A stretch of 64,000 bases of DNA. Origin: Abelmoschus esculentus. Lineage: Eukaryota > Streptophyta > Magnoliopsida > Malvales > Malvaceae. The notes below the pieces were generated by a model. The model worked only from the letters and a program-made list of their open reading frames with translations. It was not told the DNA's origin and did not search any database. How positions within the stretch are numbered: the stretch's first letter is position 1; each line of letters starts with the position of its first letter. Made by a program: the position numbers and the translations under genes. The stretch spans positions 14,288,001-14,352,000 of the forward strand of contig JAUCBN010000037.1 in the NCBI GenBank assembly GCA_035048815.1, given 5' to 3'. Below are positions 22,324-33,958 of this stretch, piece after piece.

Positions 22324-25300
22324 TGTAACACCCCAAAAACCGGGTTAATAAATGATTCGAATAATTAGTAAATTAAAATGAATCATGTGTATTAAGATTA
22401 AAAATAAGGGCTTAATTGAATTAAATTGAGAAGATGAGAGTTGCATGATAAATTCTTGGATTCCATAAACTACCCCTAGTGATAAAATAAGTCTAGACAA
22501 TTCATTAAGGGTAAAAGGGTCATTTTAGCACCCATTATTGATCAAACAAAAGTGGCCAAAAATTTCTTCCTTCCCCCTCATTTCCACGGCAACAAAGAAA
22601 AAAAATTAGAGGGAGAAAGTCTTGAATGAAAAATTCATGAGAAGCCATTGAAGAAGGGATTAAAAGCTTGCATGGTTGTGAAATTGGTCTAGGAAATCAA
22701 AGATAATAATCTCGAGAATACAAGGGAAGAAAATATCGAGGAACAAGAAGGGCTCGAACTATCGAGGAAAAAGGGCAAAGGGATCGCGATTTACAACCCC
22801 TAAATTGCTCGGAATTAATTGTGAGTGTGACGAATCTTAGGGTTAAGACCTAGGGTCCTAACCATCTATTTGTTATTTGATTCGATTTTATTATTGCAAA
22901 TGGACTAATCTATAATTGGTAATGAAAGGGAAGGAGGCTAATGTAAATGATTTGCTTGTTAGTTGTTAGTACTAGCTTAGTACATATGCATAGCTCGGAA
23001 ATGCCGAGGTAAGTATGGCACGCGGCTACGGATGCCAGGTACGTGATTCATGCATGCTTACGATGATAGGATTAATTGCTCGGTAACATGATATGCATGA
23101 CTATATGTTCATATGATATGGATGATATGTTGGATCATGATAGATGCTTTATGTTAGCATGTTATGAACACTTGCCCTTGGCAACATAAACTTGGTAATA
23201 TGAATTCGAATAATGATCAATGGAAATGAAAATGTTATTGAGCCTTGGTTGATAGTTGGTCATAGGTAGTACGGCATGCCTAGGGTCTTGAGCTCATTGT
23301 TTAGTGCTACGACACTCTTGTTTAGTACTTCGGTACTCTTGTTTGGTACTATGGGTACCGTGATTTTGGTGGTTAGTCACCAATTGTTAGATACCATGGG
23401 TATCTCTTGTTAGTGCCTTTGTGGTACTCTTGTTAGTGCCTTTGTGGTACTCTTGTTAGTATCTTCGTGACACTCTTGTTGACTCGCTTACCTTGTCTAA
23501 CTATACCAAGGCATCACATGAACTTAATTAAATGACTAAAAGGTTTAAATGTGAACTATATGTACATGTAGTGACTTGATAAGCATTGATACTTGATCAT
23601 GCATTGATATAGAATATTGAATGTAATTGATGCTATAAGTAGCTCATGAATGTGAAATGGCTATTGATATTGGAAACGAGCATATGGCTATAAGTAGCCC
23701 TTGAAATGAATGGTTTAATGAAAGCTTGAAATGAAAATTGATTAATGAGCAACATGCTTGGAGTACATGCTAGTTAATTTTCTTGGCATATAGAATAGGA
23801 AATCGAATAGCATGCTAGACTTGTGATTGATATGAGAAGCATGATAAACTTGAAATTTGATTGATGCTAATGCCATGGATTGACTTATTTGTTTAATTGA
23901 AACATGCCACTCTTGATGCTATGAACTTGATATAAAATTATGATTTGAGCATGCTATTTACTATGTGTTTATGTGTAATATGGTTAGACTTGGGCTGCCT
24001 CACTAAGTACTTCATAGTACTTACCACTCGTTTCCTCCTTCCCAACTAACAGGTTATCGAGTTAAGGAGCTAGGTTGAAATTGATCGGGAGCAAGGACAT
24101 CTAGCAAGCTAAAGTATGGTATTTTGTATTTTGGTTAACTCCTAGTTTATGGTGGCATTAGTGATCATAGTATGTAGCATTTTGCATTTGAGGGCTTGTC
24201 CCATGGTTTGTGTGTATATGGCTTTTGGGAATTGTAATTGGTATGTAAGCCATAAGGCATAATGATCTCCTTAGGCTAGCATTGCATATTTTGAGTTTTG
24301 CTTCATGGTTGCATTGGTAGGCCTTGGTAATTTGCTTATGATATGTAATTGGTTGTCTTGGCATGATAAATGTGAACCAAGTAGGATAGCATGTGAATTC
24401 TTAAAGCTAGAAAATGGATATGCTAGTTGCCATTGAGAGAAATCCATGGCATAGGGGTTGACTTGGTTGAAGAATGATATGCACAATAGTATTAGTGATG
24501 AAATGGATATAGGCAATTGAGTTGGTAAGTGTTATTGATGCCTAAATATGTTGAATATTGTCCCTTATGGTTTAGGAATGGTTGATACCATATAGGTGGT
24601 CTTTTGGTAGAGTCTAAGTGTTTAAAAAGTTAGAAATCTGGAAATTGGGGTAGGGGTATCGATACCACTTACATGGGTATCGATACCACCCTTGGCAGAT
24701 TCAAAATGGCATCGAAGCTTGGTCCGGTACCAAGCTTGGTCCGGTACCAAGCTTGGCAGTGTGCTCCCTGGTTCGATACCAGTATCGAACCAGGCTACCC
24801 AGTCAAAGTCAACGAGTCAACAAGGAAGACCAGCATCGATACATGGTTCGATACTGGGGCTTCCAGAAACGAAATTGCATCGATACTTGTTTCGAACTAG
24901 GTTTCCCAGCCATGGTCAACGAGTCAACATAGTTGACCTGTATCGAACTAGGGTTCGATACCCTTGTTCCGATACCCCTCTATAGGGAGTATCGATACCC
25001 CTAGTCAATTTTGGTTCAACTTGAAAATGAAAATTTGCTTGATCAATAAGATAATATTAATTATGATTGAACGAATAAAATTTGGTTAGAGATTTAGATC
25101 TCGTTTAATTATGATTGTAATTGATAAATGAATGGAAAATTGAGAACCGAAATGGTTAACCGAACAAGTATGAAAAAGTTTTAAATTGGCTTCAAAATTG
25201 ATAGAACTTGCATATAATTGACTTGAATTAACTCACAAAATAATCGAAACGTTCTGGAATTAGATACAAGATTGGTCTAAATTACAAGTTTGAATGTCCG

Positions 25301-25341
25301 GTCGACACCTCCGTCTCCTAACCCGGGGCGAGGGTGTTACA
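22324..25341. mobile_element. 3.0-kb solo LTR of a second Ty3/gypsy-like family
   Basis: Starts TGTAACACCCCAAAAACC and ends GGGCGAGGGTGTTACA, with the 5-bp GAAAA on both sides (22319-22323 and 25342-25346). There are no internal genes and no second LTR. It contains short direct repeats of a TTAGTGCCTTTGTGGTACTC-type unit (23400-23480) and the region typical of LTR transcript starts near CTCACTAAGTACTT (24001). A TATCGATA-palindrome cluster occupies 24655-25000. Its ends resemble those of the solo LTR at 8075, but the body differs. Confidence 0.9.
24655..25000. repeat. Second cluster of GGTATCGATACC palindromes
   Basis: At least eight degenerate GGTATCGATACC or GGTTCGATACC units occur here. 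They include an exact tandem GGTCCGGTACCAAGCTTGGT duplication (24719-24757) and the near-palindrome GGTTCGATACCAGTATCGAA at about 24771. It parallels the cluster at 8920-9190. Confidence 0.85.
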
Positions 25342-26363
25342 GAAAATTATTATCACATAGATCAATATTTATCATTTAATGACTAAACAATAAAATTTCA
25401 AAACTTTAGGGACCTAATAGTAAATTTTTAAAAGTTCTAGGTCCAAAGGAATGTTCATTTCATTAATAGGTTTTATTCTTAATCTCATGTTCATATCAAA
25501 AAATGATTTTTTAAAAAAATTGCGACTGAATCGAAGTTAAATTGAAAAAGTTATGAAATAGTGACCAAAATGTACAATTTCAAAATTAAATTTTAATTTT
25601 TCGAATATTCGGACTTCCAAAATTCAAAACCGAATCGAACTCGAAATTCACTCGAGCTATCTCGAATAACTCAAAATTAAAAAAAATCGATTTTTTCGAG
25701 TCGATTGGAGTTTTGTCCACCCTAACCCTATAGTCCCTATTCTATATGCATGCTTGTTTACAGTTTTTGGACAGATATAATTGGAATGGTTCTCTAAAAA
25801 CATGACTCTTAAAATTTTGATAAATTATATTCATTAGATGATATTAATTTCGAAATTAATTATAAAAGTTATGACTTAAAAAATATGTTTTATCGATAAA
25901 CTATAAATGCATAGTCCTCGAGGAGATACGAGATATTGAACTCAAATACTTGAATCTGAGATTTTTGCCTACATGAAATTTAAACCTTATCTTGTGCTTA
26001 CGTATAATTCATATTTTAACATGAAATTTAGTTCAATTTATTGATTAAACTTTTTCTTATCACGTCATTTATATTGTGAGTTATTCTTATCACGTCATTT
26101 ATAAAAATAATCAATAAAAAATATTCATTTAATTATTTTTTAATTCATCTTTTTATTAACTGAATCTTTATTTGCTAAAAAAATGTTTTTAAACTTAATT
26201 TATAATAAATATTAATAAATATATTTGATTGATTGGTTTCACAAATGATACGACGAGAATCGATCAGTACCACCAGTGCGGCAGATAAATTAAAACCTTG
26301 TTCTACCGATTGAAAGTGACATCGAACCGTTTAAGATGGAACAACTGATTAGTTTGTAGCTAC

Positions 26364-27359
26364 TGTCACGGGGTCAGAGTTTTGACGCAGGGACAACCAC
26401 CCCGTGCGGCACCTCAGGCCTCTCGCACACCCGAGGTTCAACCTTAACCATCTCGATGCTTACTGGTTTCGCCCTCCCATGGGCTCATCAGGGAAGCGGG
26501 GACAACTCCCGACCAGTGTGGTGCGCGATCAGCACGCCCATCCAAAGATAGGACGGCTGCTCGGCACGTACTACACCCTTAATGCTATCCTGCTCCCAAG
26601 AGTTAAGCACAACCAGAAAGCATCTCGCCCGGTCTCACGTTGCTACGATACACGGACCGTGACAATCTCCCCCACCTGATTCATGCACGCCCTCGTGCAT
26701 GGGGAGGAAACTTTTTCCCTTCTAGAAAGTAGCCAGGAACTAGTGTGCAATTCTCCCAAACTCGCCCACTAACTGGGGCCGCCCTCCACTGTTGGGAAAA
26801 GGTCTGCTCGCAACCACCTCATGGTGACTCGCCACTTCAACAAGGTGTCCCATTGCAGCACGACCATCTGGAGAACTTTCGCTGTGGCTTCCTGCCTACC
26901 CGTCCTCGTCTCAATCTCTTTCTAGAGGACCCACTTGCGAACACCCCCTTCTCATTAGGGTGCGAGCTACACTGGCTCGTCCACATGACTCGCTCCGCAG
27001 CACATGGGGTGCTTGGCAAACTCAACAGCTAGCACACGGCCACGCTCTGATACCTATCTGTCACGGGGTCAGAGTTTTGACGCAGGGACAACCACCCCGT
27101 GCGGCACCTCAGGCCTCTTGCACACCCAAGGTTCAGCCTTAACCATCTCGATGCTTACTGGTTTCGCCCTCCCATGGGCTCATCAGGGAAGCAGGGACAG
27201 CTCCCGACCAGTGTGGTGCGCGATCAGCATGCCCATCCAAAGATAGGACGACTGCTCGGCACGTACTACACCCTTAATGTTATCCCGCTCCCAAGAGTTA
27301 AGCACAACCAGAAAACATCTCGCCCGGTCTCGCGTTGCTACGATACACGGACCGTGACA
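26364..27359 (-). mobile_element. TRIM (terminal-repeat retrotransposon in miniature)
   Basis: Two 301-bp direct repeats (26364-26664 and 27059-27359) start TGTCACGG and end CCGTGACA. They enclose 394 bp without a gene. Orientation is minus: next to the right-hand LTR lies GCTCTGATACC (27044-27054), the complement of the usual initiator-Met-tRNA primer site. Next to the left-hand LTR, the minus strand reads AGGTGGGGGAGAT, a polypurine tract. The flanks CTAC and CTAA match imperfectly. Open frames inside are by-products of its high GC content. Confidence 0.92.
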
Positions 27360-27917
27360 CTAACATAAGTTGGGTGCAGCAGCAGCAGGATGCCAAGCGA
27401 ATGTCGATGCCTTGAGTCACGGCTTCACCACAGACAGACATTCAAAGCTGCCCATGGCATCTGTTCCCACTGTCATTTGTAACTAAATAACTTCACATTT
27501 CAACCTGTCTAGGACAAAATATGGGGAAGAAAGGAAACCCTTTTGCACACATGGGCCATGGTGTGTGTGTGTGTCTGGTGGGATGGGTTTAGTTTTCAAA
27601 AATATTGAAAATGGCAGACATTTTTCAGAAACAAAACCATGCGGCAGTAAAGTCGATTTAAAGATCTCTGTCCTCTGTTGACACCGACAAATATTGTCCG
27701 AAAGATACAAGATATGTGTGGTCAAATCGATATTTCAAGACTGTTTCTTTTTTGGATTCAAAAACTTTGTACTTGTTCTCATAAAAAAAAAAAGCTTTTG
27801 CTTGAAACCAGATGGTTGATAAGGCTTGATCCTATATACATAATTATAGTTACAATTTTCACTATTTTTTAAATCTATTTGTAAAAATAATATTAAAAAG
27901 TTATATGTTTTTATAAT

Positions 27918-29301
27918 GGGCAAACTACATAAATGGTCCCCCGACTATACCCTAATTATCTTTTGTATCCCTCTACTATCAGAAGTTACAAATTGGCAAA
28001 CTACATAAATGGTCCCCCGACTATACCCTAATTATCTTTTGTATCCCTCAACTATCAGAAGTTACAAATTGGTCCAATAACTTAAAAATTATAACAAATT
28101 GGTCCAATACCGTTAAAAAATTAACGGTTGATGACGTAACCGTTAATATAAATTGATATAATTATATAATTAACCCACAAGTTCAACACTTACTTTAATT
28201 TGACCCTAATTTTAAAAATTAACCCACATAATCTTAATAACCTATCAATTTAATCTCTCGTCCCAACCAAAGATTCCATAAATTGTTACTACAAGTTCTG
28301 ATCTTCTTTCAAACAAGCTTGTGTGAAAAGTAAAACTTGGGGCCAATTTTGAATATACCCGGAAACCATGACGATTGAGCTGTTTAATGGCGACAACCAA
28401 CTTTAAATCCCGATCGGCTTTAGCTTCGTCGGAAACCTTAACGGCCACCTGTAAACGCAACCGAAGGAAAAAAAAACATAACAGATAACCAGTCTCCCTA
28501 TCTGGTTACCCCAACCCATTTGGCTAATCTACAAAAAATTGAAGGGAAAAAACTGCAAACAAAAGTGTAATTCAATTACCCTAACTCAACCGGTTAGCTA
28601 ATCTGTTTTCGCTGCATTGCTGTCATATTCCGATAAACTGTTTTTTTCTCTCATTTTCTCTTTCAAGTTTCTACTTCATTTGTCATGTACTACTTGCTTT
28701 TATTCAAAGGATAAGAAAGATTAGCCTTTTAAGTTGCAGGTCTTAACTTGCTCTTCTAGGAAACTAATGAACACTTCCGCTAATAGTTGTTTGCTTATAA
28801 CTAATGTGAAAAGATTTGGTTTTTATTTTTGTAAATGTTGATTACTTAATTTTGTAGATTATCCATCTTGCTTCTTGTTTATGGCCTTGTTTTTAATGGT
28901 GATGCTGTTCTTTTCAGCTTTGTTTTTTTAATGTGAATTCTTCCATTATGCTTAGGTTTTCCTTGAATGTGTTAAAAGAAAGTTCCCCATATGTCCACTA
29001 AATCCTTCTCCATTCACTGGAGCTTAAAATCCTTATTTCCAGACAAGCTTGTTTGGAAGAAGATCAGAACTTGCAGTAACAATTTATGAAATCTTTGGTT
29101 GGACGAGAGATTAAATTGATAGGTTATTAAAATTATGTGGATTAAATTTTAAAATTAGGGTCAAATTATATCAATTTTTTAACGGCATTGGATCAATTTG
29201 TTATAATTTTTAAGTCATTGGATCAATTTGTAATTTCTGATAGTCGAAGGATACAAAAGATAATTGAGATACAGTCGGAGGACCATTTACGTAATTTACC
29301 C
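27918..29301. mobile_element. 1.38-kb Mutator-like element, possibly carrying foreign sequence
   Basis: The 9-bp duplication TTTTATAAT (27909-27917 and 29302-29310) encloses long inverted repeats. The right arm covers about 29043-29301. The left arm is longer because its outer 76 bp (GGCAAACTACATAAATGGTC...) is duplicated in tandem at 27919-28070. Between the arms lie about 700 bp of unique sequence. A minus-strand open segment at 28245-28460 extends from the centre into the arm. No transposase is present. Captured host sequence is possible but not shown. Confidence 0.88.
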
Positions 29302-30214
29302 TTTTATAATTCATCAAAAAATATATTAAAACTGTATCTCAAAACGAAAACGAATCTCTCCAGGCTTTTACCATTAATCAGTTCTATTTTAAAAGCTGCA
29401 GCGGATTATAATGGAGCTATTTGTTTATACAAGGGTTTATTTTAAACGTAAAACTTAATGTTAAGGTGAACCAGTTATAACTAGGGATGTTTAAAATAGA
29501 AATTTATCTGATTAACTCGGGTTTAGGTCGAATTTTTATAATTAGATCTGACTAGATTAATTTTAATATATATATTTAGTTTTAAATTATATTTTTATTT
29601 TAGATTCTATAACATTTGTACCCAAAATTAAATTTAAATATTTAAATTAGTTTTATGTTTGTATTATATATTTTTAAGTTTTAAAAATTTTAAATATAAT
29701 TTTATTAATTTATTAATATCGAAAAAAACGAAATTAATATTTTTTGTGATAAACTTTAATAAATATATATGTATATACATATCCAAACATTCTAAAATTA
29801 ACTTTAAAACACTATTTTTTATGTTTGATCATGTATTATAAAATTTTAAAATTTACGTGTTTAATATGTTTTTTTAATTTTTAAAATAAAAATTATGAAT
29901 CCGATACCTAAATTTTTCGGGAACCTGATTTAAATGCGTCGAGATATGGATCGAAATTTTAATACCCGAAAAAACTAGGTACCCAATTTTTTGGATACCC
30001 CAAAACCGGTTACCTAGTAATGAATACCCATAGTTAAAACAACAATGGAGTTAATCTCGAATTCAAAACCATAACTAAAAGATAACGAGTTTTTTTTCGA
30101 ATGCAAATCACACGCTCTTTTATTGTGACTTTATTGATGCCCTACTTTAAAATAATGAGTTTAAGTTTCAAGGTTAAATGTTGTGATTAAGATTAAATAA
30201 TTAGGGTGTAGTGT

Positions 30215-30552
30215 ATTTTTTAAACCTTAACCCTATTTTAATATCTTAAATCTTATATACCCTAAAAAATACACTATACACCTAATTCTCTAAACCCTAA
30301 TTATAAACTCTAACACTGAATTTACTACTTTAAAGTAGGACACTAAAAGAGACATAATTAGGTTGAATTATATCACGAGTCATACCTATCACGTCATCCA
30401 TGAGATCAACCAATCAAATATATTAATTTAATTATTTTTTTCATCTCATTTTTTTTATCAAGTGAATTTTTATTAATATTTACTGTAAAATAAATTTAAA
30501 AACAATTTTTATAAAATAAATATAAAAAAATGATTCACATATAATTTCTCTA
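30215..30552. repeat. Two decayed MITE fragments
   Basis: 30215-30350 has the cctaaaccctaa text of the CCCTAA-rich family. 30364-30552 resembles the 17182-17443 Mutator-like MITE: TATCACGTCATCCATGAGATCAACC, then TATCAAGTGAATTTTTATTAATATT. Neither has intact ends on both sides. 29460-30210 before them is AT-rich with GGATACCC/GGGTACC-like text and no gene. Confidence 0.5.
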
Positions 30553-30860
30553 GGACACCCCGGTTACTGCATCCTCCCTTGCTTGGAATTTTAGAGAACC
30601 AAGAAAATGCTTCAGCTTTCACACATAGTCTTAAGTGTGAAAACAACAGGTGAATGGAGGATGAGCCAAATTAAGTCAATGACCTCCCATGCACAAGTCC
30701 CTTTCTCACACCTCTCTCTCTCGTATACGTATCGATAAGTTATGTTCCGTTTCCTATTATATAATTAGTAGCATCTCTTTTTTCCCATCTTTACCACAAT
30801 TTCATCCCAAACTATCCATTCAATCAAATCAAACGTTGATAAAACAATTTCCAACCAAAC

Positions 30861-32008
30861 ATGTCGTCTTCATCAGTTGCTTTTCCACCGGACCAGCTCT
30901 GTTACGTCCACTGCAACTTTTGCGACACTGTTCTCGCTGTAACCCTTTTTCTTTTGTCCCCAACATGTTCCATGCACACACACACATTTTCCTTTAATTT
31001 GTTTTAGTATGACAATTAGCTTCTCTTTGTATTTGTATCATCTCAGGTGACTGTTCCTTGCAGTAGCTTGTTGAAAACAGTTACGGTTCAGTGCGGCCAC
31101 TGCACCAATCTTTTGTCGGTCAACATGCGCGGGTTACTTCTTCCCGAAGATAATCAGCTTCACCTTCCCCGTTCTTTCTTTACTCCACAGAATCTCCTGG
31201 TATGAATGTTTAAGTAGTTTCGTTTCTGAAACAATATTTAGGGTTTTATGTCAACAAACACAAAGAATCAAGTTAATTGTTCACAGGAGGAGATTCGAAG
31301 TAGTGCACCACCGGACCCAAGGGAGTTTGCCAAATCTCCGGTGGTCAACGGACGTGAGATTCTTCACATTTTTTACCATGCTATATTTTAATGCATTTGT
31401 CTCCTTCGTTTGTTTGAGATGGTTATGTCTGTGTTTTGTCCAGCTCCGGCGAAGAGAAAGAGAGTACCGTCTGCCTACAATCGCTTCATAAAGTAAGTGA
31501 TTCGCTTATAATTTTTTTTTCTGTTGCTTACAACAACCACAAACGTCGGTTCAACAATTGATTTTTTCGCCCTAAACGGCTGTTTTGAAACCTGCAGGGA
31601 CGAAATTCAACGTATCAAAGCTGAGAATCCTGATATAAGCCACAGGGAGGCCTTCGGTGCTGCTGCCAAGAATGTAAGATCAACCGTGCCAAAATCATTA
31701 AAATGAAAACTAGGGTTTAGTCATGTTCATAACTTCATGTACTAATTCTGATCATATTTTTAAATTGTTTTTGTATATTCTAGTGGGCTCACTTCCCACA
31801 CATGCATTTCGGTCTTATGCCTGATCAAGCCACGAGGAAGACTAACGTACGCCAACAGGTATTTCAAACCCTAAATACTCATACAACATGGACAGTTTTT
31901 GTTTTGATTTTGAGACATTGTGTTGGAGCGTAGGAACGAGAGGAGGCGCTGATGAAAGATGGGTTCTTTATGCCTACCAACTTGGTGGGCTTCTCTCCCT
32001 GCAAATGA
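30861..32008 (+). CDS. YABBY transcription factor, FIL/YAB3 (YABBY1)-type
   Basis: Seven exons: 30861-30938, 31047-31199, 31287-31353, 31444-31492, 31598-31673, 31784-31858 and 31934-32008. All have GT-AG borders and exact phase agreement and give 190 residues. The N-terminal C2C2 zinc finger uses Cys18/Cys21 and Cys42/Cys45, with LSVNMRG just after. The HMG-like YABBY domain runs from KRKRVPSAYNRFIK (about 103) through NPDISHREAF to WAHFPHMHFGLMP (142-154). The tail is LMKDGFFMPTNLVGFSPCK. FIL/YAB3 factors specify abaxial fate and blade outgrowth in lateral organs. The linker between zinc finger and YABBY domain is short, which makes the protein smaller than Arabidopsis FIL. A CT-rich run (30705-30723) and TATA-like text lie upstream. 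Confidence 0.93.
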
Positions 32009-32737
32009 ACGAAGTGGGACTTTTAGGGTTTACTTGCTTCTTCTTTCTTCTAGTTTTGTTTCTCCTGCAGGCATTAGGGTTTGTATCAATTTTAGATATT
32101 GTTGTCTTAGAAGACTGTCCAAACTATGGGTTTGTCAGGTTATGCTGGAAACTATGGTAAACTTTGTAACATCTGTAAGTTCAATGTACCTACAAAGAAC
32201 TCTTATGAAAATAAGATTCTTATGCTGATGAACATACATGTTCCTCAGATTTCAGACTTATTTCATAATTGTTCTTCAAATGTAGGTTTAATCCTAATTA
32301 ATCCTCGTTATTTCCTTGTTAAATTTGTTTTTCTAACTTGTAGGCCGGTATCGGAAATTTGGTAGCCAAAAGAGAATTGTCTACCTCCTAATTGTATCTC
32401 TATTGGTGCCCTACTAATTTTATAAATATAACATTTAAATTCAAAAATATATATATTAAATTACAATATACTTTCGGATAATCGGATATCCAAAAATCCA
32501 ATCGGGTTATCCAAATTATCCAAAAAATAGATATCCAAAAAAATAATCAGATACAGATCATTATATTACCGATTCAAAAAATCAAATATCTAAAAACATT
32601 GAATTGGATCGGATCCGATATTCAACAATAAATACCCCTCGTTTGTTCACAAATGAAAACAGAAATATTGTTGGGGATCACTTTGGGCTTGGACCAAATG
32701 CTCCCGACAGGGAATCTCAAGGTGTGGTAAAGTCTAA

Positions 32738-33556
32738 GGGCCAGTTTAGCATTGTTTTTGAAAAGTGCGGTAGAAAAGTATGGTGAAAAAGTTTTTTTAG
32801 AATTTTTGGTTTAAGATATATGTGTTTTGTATTACAGTCAAAAAGTGCTTTTAAGGAAATAGATGACTATTTTAGACATGATGTTACAAGTTAAAAAATA
32901 TATATTTAAATGATAATCAAATTCTTTCGTATTATAATATTAACTTAAATTGTGATAAAATATAAAAATATTAATAAATGAATACATAAATTATTTTTGA
33001 AAAGTGCTTTACAGAAGTGCTTTTGAGAAAATATATAATTTTTACATGAATATATAATTTTTAAACTAAAAAATTAATTTATGTTAAATATAATTATGTA
33101 TTTGTAAAAATTAAATTATAATAAAACATAGTAAATGAAGGTTAAAATTGTAATCTGACTCCTAAAAACACTTTTTCAACCGCAAAAGCTAAAAATTTTG
33201 GGTGCAAATCGTCTACCTCTTTTTCATGCATCAATTCGTGCCTCTTCTTTAAATTAGAGGGTTTAGGGTTCTAGGTTAGGGGTTGTGATTAGGGTTTAGA
33301 GAATTAAGAGTAGCGTGTATTTTTTAGGGTGTAAGGCCTAAGGTTTAGGATATAGAAAATAAGGGTTATGGTTTAAAATTCAATTTTTTAGAATTTTTAA
33401 TAGGAGACATAGATGAAGACATGATAAAGAGGTAGAAGATTTCTACTAAAAAATTTTAGCTTTTGCATTTGGGTTAAAAAGTAATTTTCAAACGCAGTTT
33501 TTTCTCCAAAGTTAACTGTTTAAAAGCTGGTTTAGAATATAATACTAAATGCGGCC
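32738..33556. mobile_element. Tourist-like (PIF/Harbinger) MITE containing another MITE
   Basis: Starts GGGCCAGTTTAGCATTG and ends CTAAATGCGGCC, flanked by the 3-bp TAA (32735-32737 and 33557-33559), the usual Harbinger target. Inner arms pair AAAAGTGCTTTTGAG-like text. A second element (33200-33448) sits inside it. Confidence 0.75.
33200..33448. mobile_element. CCCTAA-rich Mutator-like MITE nested in a Tourist-like MITE
   Basis: Reads GGGTGCAAATCGTCTACCTC at the left and ends in AGAGGTAGAAGATTTCTAC at the right. The 9-bp AAAAATTTT flanks both sides (33191-33199 and 33449-33457). It is the reverse-orientation relative of 19407-19649. The middle reads TTAGGGTT-rich on the plus strand. Confidence 0.82.
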
Positions 33557-33958
33557 TAAGTAGACAAAAATAGTCAAAGAGAAACCGAGACTATGAGAAT
33601 TGTTTTATTTATGAATTTGGTCCTCCCTATTTTTAAATATTCATATTTTACCCGCAATCCCAATCCTTGCTTTTAGCCATTGGGAGCATAAAATTAAGCA
33701 AAACGCAGAACCGAATGAAGCTACTTTGAAGGACTAGCAACTGAGCATATCTCCAAGGAATGTAGCTTATTTTGGTTGAAACTTGTGAGGAGAACAAGAA
33801 CAAGAAACAGGAAACAACAATGTCTTCCTTTCAAACGATGAAGAATCAACTTAGGAATACAGTACACAAATTTGCATATATGCGTACGTATGGATGTAGT
33901 TCAATATCCAAGAATCATTGTTTATAGGATTGGTATGCAGATGATACATTACCGGAAG

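Larger units (their letters stand above)
21690..25735. repeat. TCGAGT-rich element split by a solo LTR
   Basis: The left part (21690-22323) starts near TAGCGCTGAGCATTCGATAG, and the right part (25347-25735) ends near GAGTTTTGTCCACCCTAA. Both have TTCGAGT/ACTCGAA-rich ends facing each other and AT-rich middles. They look like one older non-autonomous element interrupted by the solo LTR at 22324-25341. Borders are approximate. Confidence 0.4.

Noticed and set aside
26560..26625. Possible 5S-rRNA-like (Cassandra-type) segment in the TRIM LTR: AGAGTTAAGCACAACC and CCATGGGCTCATCAGGGAAG
   Set aside because: Only short resemblances to 5S internal-control words exist and they occur in the wrong order, so a Cassandra assignment is not supported.
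26404..27368. Several GC-rich open frames around 26.4-27.4 kb
   Set aside because: They are the LTRs and interior of the TRIM element read in various frames. The two 89-91 codon frames are simply the two LTR copies.
31888..32365. Open frames overlapping and following the last YABBY exon
   Set aside because: The true frame of the last exon (31934-32008) ends in SPCK and continues the YABBY model exactly. The longer frames are in the wrong phase.
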